DNA of 64,000 bases from the NCBI GenBank assembly GCA_029706075.1, contig JAINUG010000023.1, positions 3,586,447-3,650,446 on the forward strand, in the 5' to 3' direction. This DNA comes from Aldrovandia affinis. Its lineage: Eukaryota > Chordata > Actinopteri > Notacanthiformes > Halosauridae. The notes beneath the pieces were generated by a model that was not told where the DNA came from, made no database searches, and saw nothing but the letters and a program-made list of their open reading frames with translations. This document shows, in pieces, positions 33,530 to 44,884 of this stretch. A program made the translations under genes and the position numbers. The stretch's first letter is position 1, and each line of letters starts with the position of its first letter.

Positions 33530-33785
33530 CAGAGTGGTGAGGGTGAGGGCAGAGTGGTGAGGGCAGGTGTGAGGGTGAGGGTGTGGTGAGGGTGAGGGCA
33601 GAGTGGTGAGGGTGAGGGTGAGGGTGAGGGCAGAGTGGTGAGGGTGAGGTGAGGGTGAGGCAGAGTGGTGAGGGTGAGGGTGAGGGCAGAGTGGTGAGGG
33701 TGAGGGTGAGGGCAGAGCTGTGAGGGTGAGGGTAGAGGGTGAGGGTGAGGGCAGAGTGGTGAGGGTGCACACTGGGGGCTGAGGG
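33304..33785. repeat. TGAGGG/CAGAGTGG array, G-quadruplex-prone
   Basis: Repeats of GTGAGGGTGAGGG with GCAGAGTGGTGAGG insertions. Several places have four or more GGG runs spaced by three bases, for example near 33417-33456 and 33498-33530. TGAGGG is a one-base variant of the telomere unit. The Pro/Ser/Leu/Thr-rich frames on the minus strand come from the repeat. Confidence 0.93.
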
Positions 33786-34545
33786 TGAGCCACTACACTG
33801 GGGTGCCACTACACTGGGGCTGCTACAGGGGCGCCGGCCACTACACTGGGGAGGGTGGGGGGGTACACTGGGGCTACACGAGTGGTGTGGTGAGGGTGAG
33901 GGTGACTGGGGGCAGAGCTGTGGGGGCCACTACAGGCTACACGCCACTACACTAGGGCCACACGCCACTACACTGGGGCGCTACACGCCACTACACTGGG
34001 ACCACTACACAGGGCCACCACACTGGGGTGGGGCTACACGCCACTACACTGGGTGTCACTTTACACTGGGGCACCACACACTACACTGGGGCTGCACGCC
34101 ACTACACTGGGGCGACGCCAGACACTGGGGAGGGCACCACACACTACACTGGGGCTACACGCCACTACACTGGGGCTACACGCCACTACACTGGGGCACC
34201 ACACGCTACACTGGGGCACCACACACTAAACTGGGGCGCTAGACGCCACTACACTGGGGGCTACACGCCACTACACTGGGGCTACACGCCACTACACTGG
34301 GGCTACACGCCACTACACTGGGGCTACACGCCACTACACTGGGGCACCACACACTACACTGGGGCTGCACGCCACTACACTGGGACACCACACACTACAC
34401 TGGGGCGCCTCCTGGACCAAGGAGGTACGCCACTACTTACACTAAATCAGGTGGTGCTAGTACACGGGGTTGGAGCGCCACTACACTGGGGCTGCTACAC
34501 TGGGGCACTACACAGACCTCGGGCCTGGAGGCGCTACACACTACA
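33786..34545. repeat. 21-bp minisatellite (CTACACGCCACTACACTGGGG)
   Basis: More than 25 units with length variation; the core is CCACTACACTGGGG. The left end grades into the TGAGGG array, with the two units mixed between about 33780 and 33910. The frame 34028-34582 is a repeat product. Confidence 0.92.
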
Positions 34546-34655
34546 CACCACAGTGCAACATGCTATGAAGTGTCACTTTTAAAGGCTTTAGTGATCAATA
34601 GGTTATATACACTGCACTTCACTAAAACGCCATTCATCACAATTTCACCAGAGTA
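34546..34655. other. Short unique spacer
   Basis: Nothing recognised. Confidence 0.4.
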
Positions 34656-34657
34656 TA

Positions 34658-34916
34658 CAGTGGGTATAATAGGCATTTTCCACATTTTCTTTTCTTACTT
34701 AATTCAATCAAAACTGATTTAATTGGGATTTCTTGGGACTGATTTATTAACAACTAATTAATTAACAAAAAGCCTTTTTCCTAGTAGTTTTTTCATTGTT
34801 ATTTTACATTAGAGTATTTTGTGTTTATCAGTGGCATGAAATCCCAATTTAATCAATTTTGATTCCATGAAGTAAGAAAATAAAATGTGAAAAATGTCAA
34901 AGAGGGTGCCCACTTG
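34658..34916. mobile_element. MITE with long terminal inverted repeats (Tc1/mariner-like)
   Basis: The left arm (CAGTGGGTATAATAGGC onward) and the reverse complement of the right arm (CAAGTGGGCACCC onward) match imperfectly for about 100 bp, including TTTAATTGGGATTTC or its close copy. TA dinucleotides flank both ends. There is no coding capacity. Confidence 0.8.
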
Positions 34917-34918
34917 TA

Positions 34919-35430
34919 TACTTGAAATGTATCAAATAAATCCTGTGTGTTTCTGAGACAAAGTTCTTTCTGCATTTATGGACTTTTGAAATGTTTATCA
35001 AATAAATCCTGTGTTTGTTCAGCCAAAGTTCATGAACTAGCATTTATGCAGACTACACACAGGACTTTAATTGGCTGGACGGCCGGGGGGCGGGGCATTA
35101 TCAGAGATTGCCTCGTATGCAACAAAGAAACTGAATTCACTTCGGTCAAAAAAAACGATATTTACATAACACCATTAAATATGCTGACCTGTGGGTAAAC
35201 TGTATAAAACTCCTCCTGCTGTTTTACATCCGGTCCACTCACTCTCTCTCTCTTGAGAACATTTTCATCTTCAGTTAATTTAGCTTTTCAGAAATGGCAG
35301 CATGATGTGGTACATTTTCAATGAGGATCCTCCACAGGGCTTACACAAAACCTTAATAAATCAACTCAACATTCATAAGCATTCATGTGCCAACATGCGC
35401 AGCCTCCATGTCACTCCGATCTTACGGTGA
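34919..35430. other. Unique non-coding sequence
   Basis: TATCAAATAAATCCTGTGTG occurs twice near 34929 and 34999, a small direct repeat. Nothing else is recognised. Confidence 0.4.
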
Positions 35431-35536
35431 GGTCACATGACTATGTGAGGTCACATGACGCTAGAGATGGACACATGGTCACGTGACTGTGAGGTCGCAC
35501 ACGTGATGTCACATGACGTTATGGATGGACACATGC
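35431..35536. promoter_or_regulatory. Cluster of E-box/CLEAR-like sites
   Basis: TCACATGA at 35433, 35451 and 35509, GTCACGTGAC at 35478-35487 and CACGTG at 35500-35505. GTCACGTGAC is the CLEAR-type E box bound by TFEB/MITF/USF proteins. The cluster arose partly by duplication of a unit with GATGGACACATG. Function is inferred from motifs only. Confidence 0.4.
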
Positions 35537-37100
35537 CGCACGATAAGACATTCTGTGTGGGCAGAGGGTGAACATTGAGGGGGGCTGCAGGGCAAACATC
35601 TGGGACTGTGTGCAGATCACAAGCTGTAGTAAAATCTTCCTCCCACCGGCATGCCTCTGCAACTATTTAATGTAAGGAATCCAAGCATGTCCCAGAATCC
35701 CTTGGTGCGGGCAATTTACACAGAAATAAGCCACGCACCCTGTGTTAGAATCTCAGGGAAAGTTCCTGTAATGGGGCTGAAATGGGTTCAACAAACTGGC
35801 CATTCTGGAGCCCTCATCAGGGTGATGACCTGTAACTGCCTCTGCAAATATTTAATGTAAGACAGGAGGACAGAAACAGCAGTACCACAGGAATTACACG
35901 CTACCAAAGATACTTCTTGGCGTTTATATTCTTGGCATTCAGGACAGCACAAATTGGCATGATACTGGGTTATGTACTAAGGTACAAAGAAAACAGCAAT
36001 AAAATGTCAGGACGACGGTAGGACATTTCTTTTGTCGACTTTACTGCATATTTCATTATGAATTTTCACACGGCCCTGCCATCGGTGAGATCCCTATACA
36101 GTCTAACCACTATTAAATTAAGCAACCCCTGCAACTGTTGCATTTGTTTGTTCGTTTGTCTTTGTCCACAATGTTTCGAGTTCATGTATGCAATCACCAA
36201 GATCACGACATTGCACAACAAAACGAAAAAGTACTCTTTCTGCAGTCTAAAAATCTAAATCATTATTGAAAACGAAGAACCAAAGAGGTTGCAGTCAGAC
36301 CCCGTTCTGACGCTCAGAGCCGAACGGTGAAAGGGCAGATCATAGGGCCTGTTGCCGCCCTCCGAGGCTCCTCCATTGTGTGTTATTTAAATGGCGTCTG
36401 CCTTAATTGCGTATGTAATTATGATCAAATGAAGCACCAGTTATTTAAAAAGGGAAAGGTCAAGTCGATAAATGACTGAGACTGAATGATAAGACCATGA
36501 GCTTCCCCAGCAGAATGTCAATATCCTCCGGTTCCTGTCAGGGTGAAAATCCTCCAGAAGTCTATTCCATGGCCTTCACGCACAGCGTCATTAGCTCAAT
36601 ACATGTGTTTTATGCCGGTGTTTCACATTGATTTCAGAAGGGTATCCAAAGGTTTAATTATTCCTCTGGCACATATACTATCCCAAAACCAATAACAATC
36701 ACGGGCTGAAAAATACAGAGTCGAGGAAATATTCAGTCACGGTAATAATCTGGGCAGAGTTCAGCAGCCACCGCAACGTTCGGCTGAGTAAAACATTTCT
36801 GGGATACATTAATTAACGAGGCAAGGATGCTGCACTAACGGAAAGAGTTCCTGCCTCTGGGTACTGGAGCATTTCTGTCCTGTTGAGTGCATTAGCAAAG
36901 TGCAGACACACCACTCCGTGCAGCAGTGAAAAACATCCAAACAAGGCCCTTAATTGTAATTAGAAGTCAGGGGCAGCCATTTTTCACACAGACCTCCAGC
37001 AGGGCTCATCCTTTCCCCCAGTACTGGGGGCACCTTAACAAGAACCCAAGCTACCTTAACAACAGGTCTGAAGAAACACACAAACAAAAACAACATGAAA
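35537..37100. other. Unique sequence with conserved-looking blocks
   Basis: No gene or mobile element is recognised. 36360-36560 and 36600-36800 are gene-free and rich in homeodomain-like AT motifs. Confidence 0.35.
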
Positions 37101-37104
37101 AAAT

Positions 37105-37450
37105 AAACTCAGTATCACAGTCGTGGTTCGAAACCCGTCTCTGCCAGACCGGCGCTGGTTGTCAGCCTCGATCGGGGGCCGTGTTTGGCTGTCTGCCCCA
37201 GGGGAGGGGGAGGGTGAGCCGGCTCGAGTCCACCGTGAAGCACGTAAGGGAGTCTCCAGAACGTGGGTGGACAAATTCTGTCTCAAAGGAAGCAGAGCTC
37301 GCTGCCCTCGGAGAATTAGCTTGCCTCGTAGAGACGGGCGGTGGACTCGTGTGGGGAGGGCAATCTAAATAAATACAGGGTGTAATTGGCCACTAAATTG
37401 GGAGGAAAAACTGAAAAATCTGGAAACAAAAAAAAACAAAAAAACTGAAA
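37105..37450 (+). mobile_element. tRNA-derived SINE (family L, head type 2)
   Basis: B box GTGGTTCGAAACCC, core GGCTGTCTGCCCCAGGGG, CTGTCTCAAAGGAAGCAG and tail GGCCACTAAATTGGGAGG followed by A-rich sequence. The A-box end is lost. Confidence 0.82.
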
Positions 37451-37565
37451 ATAAAAATAAGCCAGTCGCACGGTTGTATATATTCAGTTATCCCGGTGGC
37501 TCCACCCCCAGACTGCTGTCCCTGCCTTGACTAAGGTTATCACTAGGTATTACTATATGAAACTA

Positions 37566-38400
37566 CAGTGCCTATAGAAAGTCATCATACCCTTTTGAAA
37601 TAGTCACTTTTTTTTGTCTTACAGCCTGAAGTACATAAAATCCATCTTTTTCCACATTTTGCCTTACAACATTCAAGTGGAAAAAAAAAAAAAAAAAAGG
37701 CCAACATTTCTGATAATTAATAAAAAATGAAAAACTAAAATAACAGGGTTGGAAAAGTGATCAGTCCCCTGATTTAATACTTTGTAGAGGCACCTTTTGC
37801 TTTAATTACAGCCATCAGTCTGTTTGGATATGTCTCTACCAGCTTTGCACACCTATATTTGGCAATATTTGCCCATTCTTATTTGCAGAACTGTTCCAGT
37901 TCAGTCAAATTCCATGGTGAGCGGCGATGGACTGCACTCTTCAAGTCCATCCACAGATGTTCCATTGGATTTAGGTCAGGGCTCTGACTAGGCCACTCAA
38001 GGACATTCACCTTCCTGTCCTTTAGCCACTGCGTTGTTTTTTTGGCGGTGTGTTTTGGGTCGTTGTCGTGCTGGAAGGTGAACCACCTGCCCATCTTCAG
38101 CTGTCTAGCAGAGGGCCGCAGGTTTTCCTCAAGAATTTGGGTGTACTTGGCAGCATCCATTTTCCCTTCAATCCTGACCAATTGCCCAGTCCCCACTGAA
38201 GAGAAACACCCCCACAACATAATGCTGCCACCACCATGCTTCACTGTAGGTATGGGTGTGGGGTTTTTTCACTTGAATGTTGTAAGGCAAAATGTGTAAA
38301 TAAAGCTGGAAAAAGATGGATTTTATGTACTTTCATTTCAGGCTGTAAGACAAAGAAAGTGACTATTTCAAAAGGGTATGATGACTTTCTATAGGCACTG
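37566..38400 (-). mobile_element. Tc1/mariner element, internally deleted
   Basis: Ends CAGTGCCTATAGAAAGTC at 37566 and its reverse complement at 38400, each flanked by TA. The inverted repeats extend over roughly 120 bp with one gap (left 37566 to about 37685, right about 38262 to 38400). At 835 bp it is about half the usual 1.6 kb because the N-terminal half of the transposase gene is deleted. Confidence 0.92.
37879..38244 (-). pseudogene. Tc1-like transposase, C-terminal half
   Basis: A frame of about 121 codons without internal stops contains [17 protein letters not shown], then [10 protein letters not shown] with the second catalytic aspartate, and [11 protein letters not shown] with the catalytic glutamate of the DDE triad. 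The paired helix-turn-helix domain and the first aspartate are missing because the 5' half of the gene is deleted, so no active enzyme is made. The reading start at 38244 is only the first methionine left. The intact remaining frame suggests deletion was recent relative to point decay, or that the element spread as a deletion derivative. Confidence 0.9.
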
Positions 38401-38402
38401 TA

Positions 38403-38540
38403 TTAAAGGACACACAGCAGTGACAAAGAGGTCCACATCACACAAACTTTGAGAGCTTTTAGAGAATTGCCTCACAATGAATGACGTCAACCAACAAATA
38501 CAACCACCACTGGAGATCAAACTGCAGGCTTAGGACATTT
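38403..38540. other. Short unique spacer
   Basis: Nothing recognised. Confidence 0.35.
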
Positions 38541-38856
38541 AGCGCAGTGGGTCAGATTTGGGATGGGTCGTTTAGTGGGTCAGATTTGGGATGATTCGTT
38601 GAGTGTAGTGGGTCAGATTTGGGATGCGTTGAGGTTTAGTTGGGATGATTTGAGTGCAGTGGGTCAGATTTGGGATGATTCGTTGAGTGTAGTGGGTCAG
38701 ATTTAGGATGATTCGTTGAGTGTGGGTCAGATTTAGGATGATTTGTTGAGTGTAGTGGGTCAGATTTGGGATGGGTCATTTAGTGGGTCAGATTTAGGAT
38801 GATTTGTTGAGTGTAGTGGGTCAGATTTAGGATGATTCGTTGAGTGGAGTCGGTCC
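38541..38856. repeat. 33-bp minisatellite, about 10 units
   Basis: Units GTGGGTCAGATTTGGGATG plus ATTCGTTGAGTGTA, with shortened units (GGGTCGTTTAGT) and an ATTTAGG variant. Confidence 0.88.
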
Positions 38857-40775
38857 AAACGGTCGAACCAATCAGATGAATCTGTCTGTTTTCACCATTC
38901 TTGCTTATTGGCCCCCACACAGCCCCCCAACAGTGGGGTGAGCCCAAAGTCTGGATTACTTTCAGACTTTGCTGGAAGCTGGGACAGGAAATCTTTACTA
39001 AAAGCACAGACTGTTAGGCCTTGCTTCTACTAAATGCCAGCACCAGCTGCAGTCTGTATGAGAAATCGTAATACGCCATGAGACTGCGTGCTGCTTTGCT
39101 TTCTGATTGAAACATAATAGATGTTAAAAAGGGCTGCAGATGCTATGGCATGCTTAATTACCGGGAGCAGAATGCAAAATGAAAGCTTGAAATATTTAAA
39201 AAATGGATTGGAAATGTTCTGCTGGGTTGAGTGACAACCCACACAAAAGCAACAACCTTAACAAAACAAGAAACGTTAAAGGGACTTCTTTTAACAAAGA
39301 AAAAAGCCAATGCCAATATGCTAGTGGCATCATTCTACAGTGCTTTTACTCGGTGATATTAACACGGTGATATCTTCCTCCCAGATCACTCTGACACCAA
39401 TGAGCAACTTAATACAGCCTATACTACTTCTAAAGCGTCCGAAATGATCCAAATGAATACACGAAGGCGTATCCTGTGGACCACTTTAACAGATTTTACT
39501 TCACAGGTGACCACTGTTCATTGAGAGTAGATTTAGTGCTTGGCGCTATAAAGACCTTCATCACTAAACCCTGCTGGAGACGGAGAGCAGTGCTGGCCCT
39601 CTGCGGATTAACGCTTCAGTGGAGTCTCACCACACAGTCAAAAGACGAGGCGCGATTGGCTGAGCGGCCTCTTCTCATCTGAAAATGTTCTAACGTGCAG
39701 CGGAATCCCGCCGGGCACCATCTGGAGTTCCGGATCCAGGTGCGATCTTACCTGGGGGCTTGTGTGCTCAGTGACAACCAACTGGCGTCGTCAACGACAA
39801 CAGACAGAGGGGGGGAAGAGGGAAAGGGCTTTCTTCTCTTTAAACCCGGTATCCACTGGGACATGTGGAAGCGGAGACACAACTGCCATATTCATTTCAG
39901 CACTTGAATAGGCCTGCATGACGGCTTCAGAAAATATTTCAGGGAAAAGGAACGTGTCAAAATTAGCACGCTGCCGAAGGAGGAAGTCCATAATCGTCGT
40001 CAGGTTTATGCAGCAAATGCAGCTCACCACTCAACACAATCCCCATGAGAAATGACACCAATTTCCATCTGGAACATTAATTCAGTGACCTATCGTAATG
40101 TGAAATTAATTTGCACACTTGTGTTTGCAAAACCAAGTGCTCATTTATTTCGTTTCTTTTCTCTCTCGTGACAGACGTGCTTGCTTTTCTCGGATAAAAG
40201 ATGCCGAATGTGAAAATCGCAGTGTCAACTCAACAACATACAAAACATGAATTGAAAGATCTTTTGTGAACCTATACTTAATCATTGTGCAGCCAAACGA
40301 TTTGTGCAATTGTCAAAAGCTGAATGCTAAACTGTTTATAGGGCACCATTAGTCTTATCAAACAGTACTCAGTTTATCACATTACAGATTCAAAAGTCTG
40401 CAGTGAGTTCATCTTAAATTCCAAAATAGCATGGGCAGTAAGGCACATTTAGATTTTTAAACAAAAATACTACAAACATTCTGTTACGACATCTGGAAGC
40501 AGATTGACATGCAGGCTGCTGCAGTTGCACTGGCATTTAGGGATGGGCAGAGATCTCAGCCTCTCTCTTGTAATGTCAGTGGGAGCCCACACACTGTAGA
40601 CTTCAACTCTGCCTCTCGTAAGAGAAGGGTTCCCTTTCTCCCAGCACAATCCCCAACACTAGTCAAATAACACATTTACTCAAACACTGCACACACAAAC
40701 TTACTTCAGTTCACCATTAAAAGTGTACGCTGTGGGAATGCATGTACACTGGTGCCAGATATTATGCTGAGATCA
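38857..40775. other. Unique non-coding sequence
   Basis: No supported gene. 39560-39800 is slightly GC-richer and might be a very old SINE, but no block could be matched with confidence. Confidence 0.35.
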
Positions 40776-40777
40776 TG

Positions 40778-40778
<1 letters not shown>

Positions 40779-40855
<77 letters not shown>

Positions 40856-40860
40856 GTGTG
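40779..40860. repeat. TG microsatellite
   Basis: About 37 TG repeats. Confidence 0.95.
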
Positions 40861-41200
40861 TCAGCGGTAACGTCCCTCCATTTTTAATAATGTCTTATAT
40901 TAGGCTCAAGAAAAAGTGATGGTGGTATTCTAAACAGGCAACAGAGCCAGTCCCTGACAGACAGGCATGTTGGGAGAGATCAGAGTTAGCTTTAATTTCA
41001 GATCTGTTCCTGGATCAATCCATTCTGGGGTGCTCTGTCCCTCTAATTACCAAAACAAAGTTTTATTTCTTTATTCACAAGATCGGAAAGACATGCAAGA
41101 AATTGAAAAAAAGATCACTTCTACACAATTTTTTAAAACTAAGGCCAAAGGCTCAGAGCAGTTATACTGCCACAGCAGAGTGGAATTTTGTTCAGCAAAA
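40861..41200. other. Unique non-coding sequence
   Basis: Nothing recognised. Confidence 0.35.
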
Positions 41201-41321
41201 CCTACAGCAAAGCCATGGGTACATACTAATATTCAGAAATCTATTTGCATATATACCAACACCTACAGCAAAGCCAAGGGTACATACCAATATTCAGAAA
41301 TCTATCTCTGTGCATACCAAG
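41201..41321. repeat. 61-bp tandem duplication
   Basis: CCTACAGCAAAGCCATGGGT at 41201 and CCTACAGCAAAGCCAAGGGT at 41262, each followed by TATTCAGAAATCTAT. Confidence 0.88.
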
Positions 41322-41525
41322 TGTTCATAATTCAATATGCATAAATACCAAGTATTCATAAATAAATATTCCTACTTTCCAATGATACAAGAAAATCTCT
41401 ATGTATCAAATCTCTATGTACCAAGGTCTATAAAGGCATTCAAATATTCACACACTTTCTGTAGTTTCAGGTTTCGCCATTGTATAGTAATAACACAACA
41501 GTGAAATTGTGGTAACTGTGGTAAC
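41322..41525. other. AT-rich unique sequence
   Basis: Short repeated phrases (ATACCAAGT, TCTCTATGTA) without clear array structure. Confidence 0.35.
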
Positions 41526-41527
41526 TC

Positions 41528-41795
41528 ATTCATTCATTCATTATCTAACCCGCTTATTCCTGGTCAGGGTCACGGGGGGGCTGGAGCCTATCCCAGCATG
41601 CATTGGGCAAGAGGCAGGAATACACCCTGGACAGTTCGCCAATCCATCGCAGGGCACATACACCATTCACTCATACCTACAAGCAATTTAGACTCTCCAA
41701 TTAGCCTAACGTGCATGTCTTTGGACTGTGGGAGGAAACCAGAGTACCTGGAGGAAACCCACGCGGAGAACATGCAAACTCCACACAGAAATCAT
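41528..41795 (+). mobile_element. Common fish LINE-like repeat, 3' part
   Basis: GGGGCTGGAGCCTATCCCAG, then TCTTTGGACTGTGGGAGGAA and GAACATGCAAACTCCACACA are hallmark blocks of a repeat very widespread in fish genomes, usually placed at the 3' end of RTE-like LINEs. ATTCATTCATTC precedes it. No coding frame is meaningful. Confidence 0.75.
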
Positions 41796-42665
41796 TCCAA
41801 AACAGGCCCATTTACCATCAACACATACTAATACACATAAAACATCGTCTTTCAGCACAATGTTGAGAAAGAGGCCATGAGATGTCACCACCACCCCCCT
41901 GATTTTCCATGCGTTTAAAAGTCAAGAGATTCCCTTCTGTCTTCAGAGACAGGGCCTGGAAGTCAGAGAGAGGAAACAGCACAGATTTATGAATAATGTA
42001 CTGAAAGGTAAGGTTTTTAGCACAAACAAGCTTTACTGAGAAATCTGAGCTACAATTGAGTTGGCTTTTGTCCATTAAGAGAAAGAAAAAACATTAGCAT
42101 TCCTGCACGGCTTCTGACAGAACATGCTCATATAAAATGCATAATATAGAGAACAAGTTCTGAATCCATATACGATCTGTTCGCTGTATGCATGCAAAAC
42201 CAGGATTTGGTTTCTATGTATGATGGTAAAATGCCCAGTAAATGAGAACAACAAAAAACAACACATTTGGGACTAATTTGCATCATACAACAGCATGGTA
42301 CAGCTTGAATACTCGATTGCCTTAAACTTGGGGCTTTGATCCAACTCTGATCCAATCTTATTTTATAAAGCTAAAATTGCTGGAAATTGGAAAATGCAGC
42401 ATTTTCAATTATTCCAAAACTAGGAGGAAAAAAAACACCAACAACCACAATAACCCATGATCATAATCGGAAGGAAGTTATAAATATGACAGGTTTTATT
42501 TTGCTGTTATGAATATGAATGATGACCAGAATCACTTCATATTTGCCAGGTCATGAAAAGGATGCCAGGACCAGAATCACTTCATATATGAAAGGAAATC
42601 AGCCCAGGAAACGTCAGGCAAATTACTATTGGACATATATTTATAATACATTTTAAATTTTTAAA
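41796..42665. other. Unique AT-rich sequence
   Basis: A small direct repeat (GACCAGAATCACTTCATAT at 42532 and 42570) is the only feature seen. Confidence 0.4.
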
Positions 42666-42670
42666 TTTTT

Positions 42671-42708
42671 AGCATTTAGCACACGCTCTTATCCAGAGCG
42701 ACTTACAC
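42671..42708 (-). mobile_element. SINE/L2 tail fragment
   Basis: AGCATTTAGCACACGCTC and CCAGAGCGACTTAC form the reverse complement of the L2-type SINE tail. Confidence 0.6.
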
Positions 42709-42784
42709 GATGTATAATATTGCATATTGTGTATATTCTAAATATTTGCAAATTATGGCAAATTAAGGCAAATTATGGTTTTGA

Positions 42785-42945
42785 ATTAGGAGGCGTTTCA
42801 TCGCCTTTGTCACTGCCGGTCCCAGGACTATGGCAGCGAGCTCACAATACGAGGGCGGATTGACATGAAAGGAGGGCTACTAAACTGGGAGAAAGCCGGG
42901 GGAAAATCTGAAACAAAATCTTTTAAAAAAAATAAAAAAATAAAA
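42785..42945 (+). mobile_element. SINE (family L, type 1), 3' half only
   Basis: CATCGCCTTTGTCACTGCC, GGCAGCGAGCTCACAA, ATTGACATGAAA and CTACTAAACTGGGAGAAA match the distal part of the copy at 20178-20566. Confidence 0.72.
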
Positions 42946-43515
42946 CCTTTTTGTGGAAATCTTAAGCAGAGGAAACGACTCAATGTAAACGCTGAAAAAC
43001 ACGTCAGGCAAAGCAAAGAGCAGTTTTTTCTGTCACAGCAGAGACAAAGGTTTGGGTGGGGGGGCAGAGGTGGTGATTTATAATGTTACCTGTCAGATGG
43101 TCAGAGCAAAGGAGTCCTGCCCGGAATTTAATTAGCTGGATATGACATACAGAAGGAGAGAGATTGGAGTCCCTGAGCAATGGTCCCCTTTAATCTCCTG
43201 CTTCAAAAAGAAATTCTGTGTACATACGGTATCTTATCACCCAGTGCGTTGCACTCAGCACTTTGATTTGATATGCAAGGCAATTAATAACGCATGCACG
43301 TGACTATAAGAGATAATCTCTTAACTATATATTTGTTTTGATCAAATGTCCCTTACAGATAATTGTACATACACACGGTTTGATTGGATTTCACCAAGAC
43401 ATTTGCATATATATTCTTTCACAGTGACATGTACTGCAGTCTTGTGTTCTGACATGAGCAGCTGCTGAGGGTCTAATCTTTCTCTCTGTATAAAAAAAAG
43501 AACCATCCACTTCGT
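42946..43515. other. Unique non-coding sequence
   Basis: Nothing recognised. Confidence 0.35.
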
Positions 43516-43519
43516 TGAC

Positions 43520-43780
43520 CCTTTTAAAAATATTTTCACCCCGATTTGCCATTTCCCCCCGTTTTTTCTTCTCCCAATCTGGTGGCCAACTCTACCCTTT
43601 CTTATTACAACACCCCACCCCCATCACAAGCCTACTCAGATACCGGTAGCAGTAGGCTCTTCAGAGGGGAATCTTGCTAAAATGCTGGGTTCCAGTGTGT
43701 GATGCACCAGATGGTCTGGTATGCAATCCCGTCAAGGCTAGTGCATAATTGTCCATATGGGAGGAAGGGATTCACCACAC
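43520..43780 (-). mobile_element. SINE tail plus unassigned sequence
   Basis: TTCTCCCAATCTGGTGGCCA is the reverse complement of a family-L tail. The rest to 43780 is not clearly matched, so the true extent is uncertain. Confidence 0.45.
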
Positions 43781-43783
43781 CTG

Positions 43784-44148
43784 TTTCCCCCAATTTAGTA
43801 GCCAATTATACCCTCTATGTATTTCAATTCGCCCTACCCACACAAACTTGCCGCCCGTCCTCCCGGCCAAGCTAATTCCCCAAGAGCGGCGATCTCTGCC
43901 TCCTTCAAGACGGAACTCGCCCCCCTACTTCTAGAGACACCGTTCGTGCTTCTAGGCGAGCTCGTGCTGGCTCACCCCCCACCCCCTCCCCCTGGGTCGG
44001 GTAGCGAAACACCGCCCCCGATCGGGGCTCCCAGCCAGAGCCAGTCTGGCACAGTCTGGTTTTGAACCGCGACTGCAATAGGCAGCCCACACTCGCAAAG
44101 CACCAGTCAAAGCGAGTGCGTTAGACCGCTTCGCTATCCGAGGCCCCC
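43784..44148 (-). mobile_element. tRNA-derived SINE (family L, head type 2), near complete
   Basis: On the minus strand: GGGGCCTCGGATAGCGAAGC head with A box, GCGGTTCAAAACC as B box, core, and tail TTGGCTACTAAATTGGGGG. It follows directly after another tail fragment in the same orientation. Confidence 0.83.
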
Positions 44149-44164
44149 CATCACACCTGTTTGC

Positions 44165-44400
44165 AAGAGTGACTTCTCCGGTCGATCAGTCGCTTGCAGT
44201 CTGGATCAATCTGGACGTGTTCTCCTCTGACAGCTCAAGCTGGCAGGCCGCAGAGTGAACAGAAGTGGCAGCTGGTGGAATGTGCTTCAGAGGGAAACGG
44301 ATGCTGGTCTACACTCTCCAATTGAGATTTATGCAGGGTGTAGTGATAGGACAGCCTCTAAGAACATAATTGGCCAGTCTATTTGGGATAAAAATAATAA
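44165..44400 (+). mobile_element. SINE remnant (family P), 3' half, degraded
   Basis: GTCGATCAGTCGCTTGCAG, CAGAGGGAAACGGATGCTGG and TCCAATTGAGATTTATG follow the order of blocks in the copy at 44885-45305. Confidence 0.4.
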
Positions 44401-44503
44401 TAATCATAGATCAAAATGAAAAATTAATGCAACTTGTTTTGCAGCATATGGTACAGGTTCCACCGGTGCCACTGTTCTGAACAATAACATGTGCTGCTCA
44501 GAA

Positions 44504-44536
44504 AAAGTGAAAAGTAAAAGTGAAAAGTAAAAGTAG
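44504..44536. promoter_or_regulatory. Tandem IRF/PRDM1-like motif
   Basis: GTGAAAAGTAAAAGTGAAAA contains repeated GAAAAGT/AAAAGTG units resembling IRF or PRDM1 sites; it could equally be a simple repeat. Confidence 0.25.
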
Positions 44537-44884
44537 TCGTAATTGTATTGACCTCTAAATTGAGCCGGTGCCAGTGCTGTGTGTCTCCAGAGCTGGAGTG
44601 GCACATTCCCTCCCCTGCCACCAGCCGGTTTCACGGCAGCTGTCCAGGGCACCCAACCCTTTAGCCCTAATCACAAACAGCCTGAACACATTCCCAACAG
44701 CAGCTGGGAATTAGAGCTAATCAAATTACCACACCAGTTACAGCAGTGCTGCTGAACTCTGAATACATCAGCTTTCTGGCGATAAACTATCGAGCAGTGG
44801 AGATTACAAAGACAATGGACATAATTTAAAAGAATGAATGAATAGGCTTTAAAAATGTTCTTTGAAAGAATGTGCTTTAAATTG

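Noticed and set aside
33304..33785. Interstitial telomere
   Set aside because: The unit is TGAGGG with CAGAGTGG interruptions, not TTAGGG; no true telomere units are seen.
33120..33809. Long proline/serine/threonine/leucine-rich frames on the minus strand
   Set aside because: Translation of the TGAGGG array; unit length divisible by three keeps frames open by chance.
34028..34582. Repetitive frame of 184 codons (HYTGA-type repeats)
   Set aside because: Product of the 21-bp minisatellite.
39560..39810. Additional SINE of family P
   Set aside because: Resemblance limited to short GC-rich phrases; block order could not be matched.
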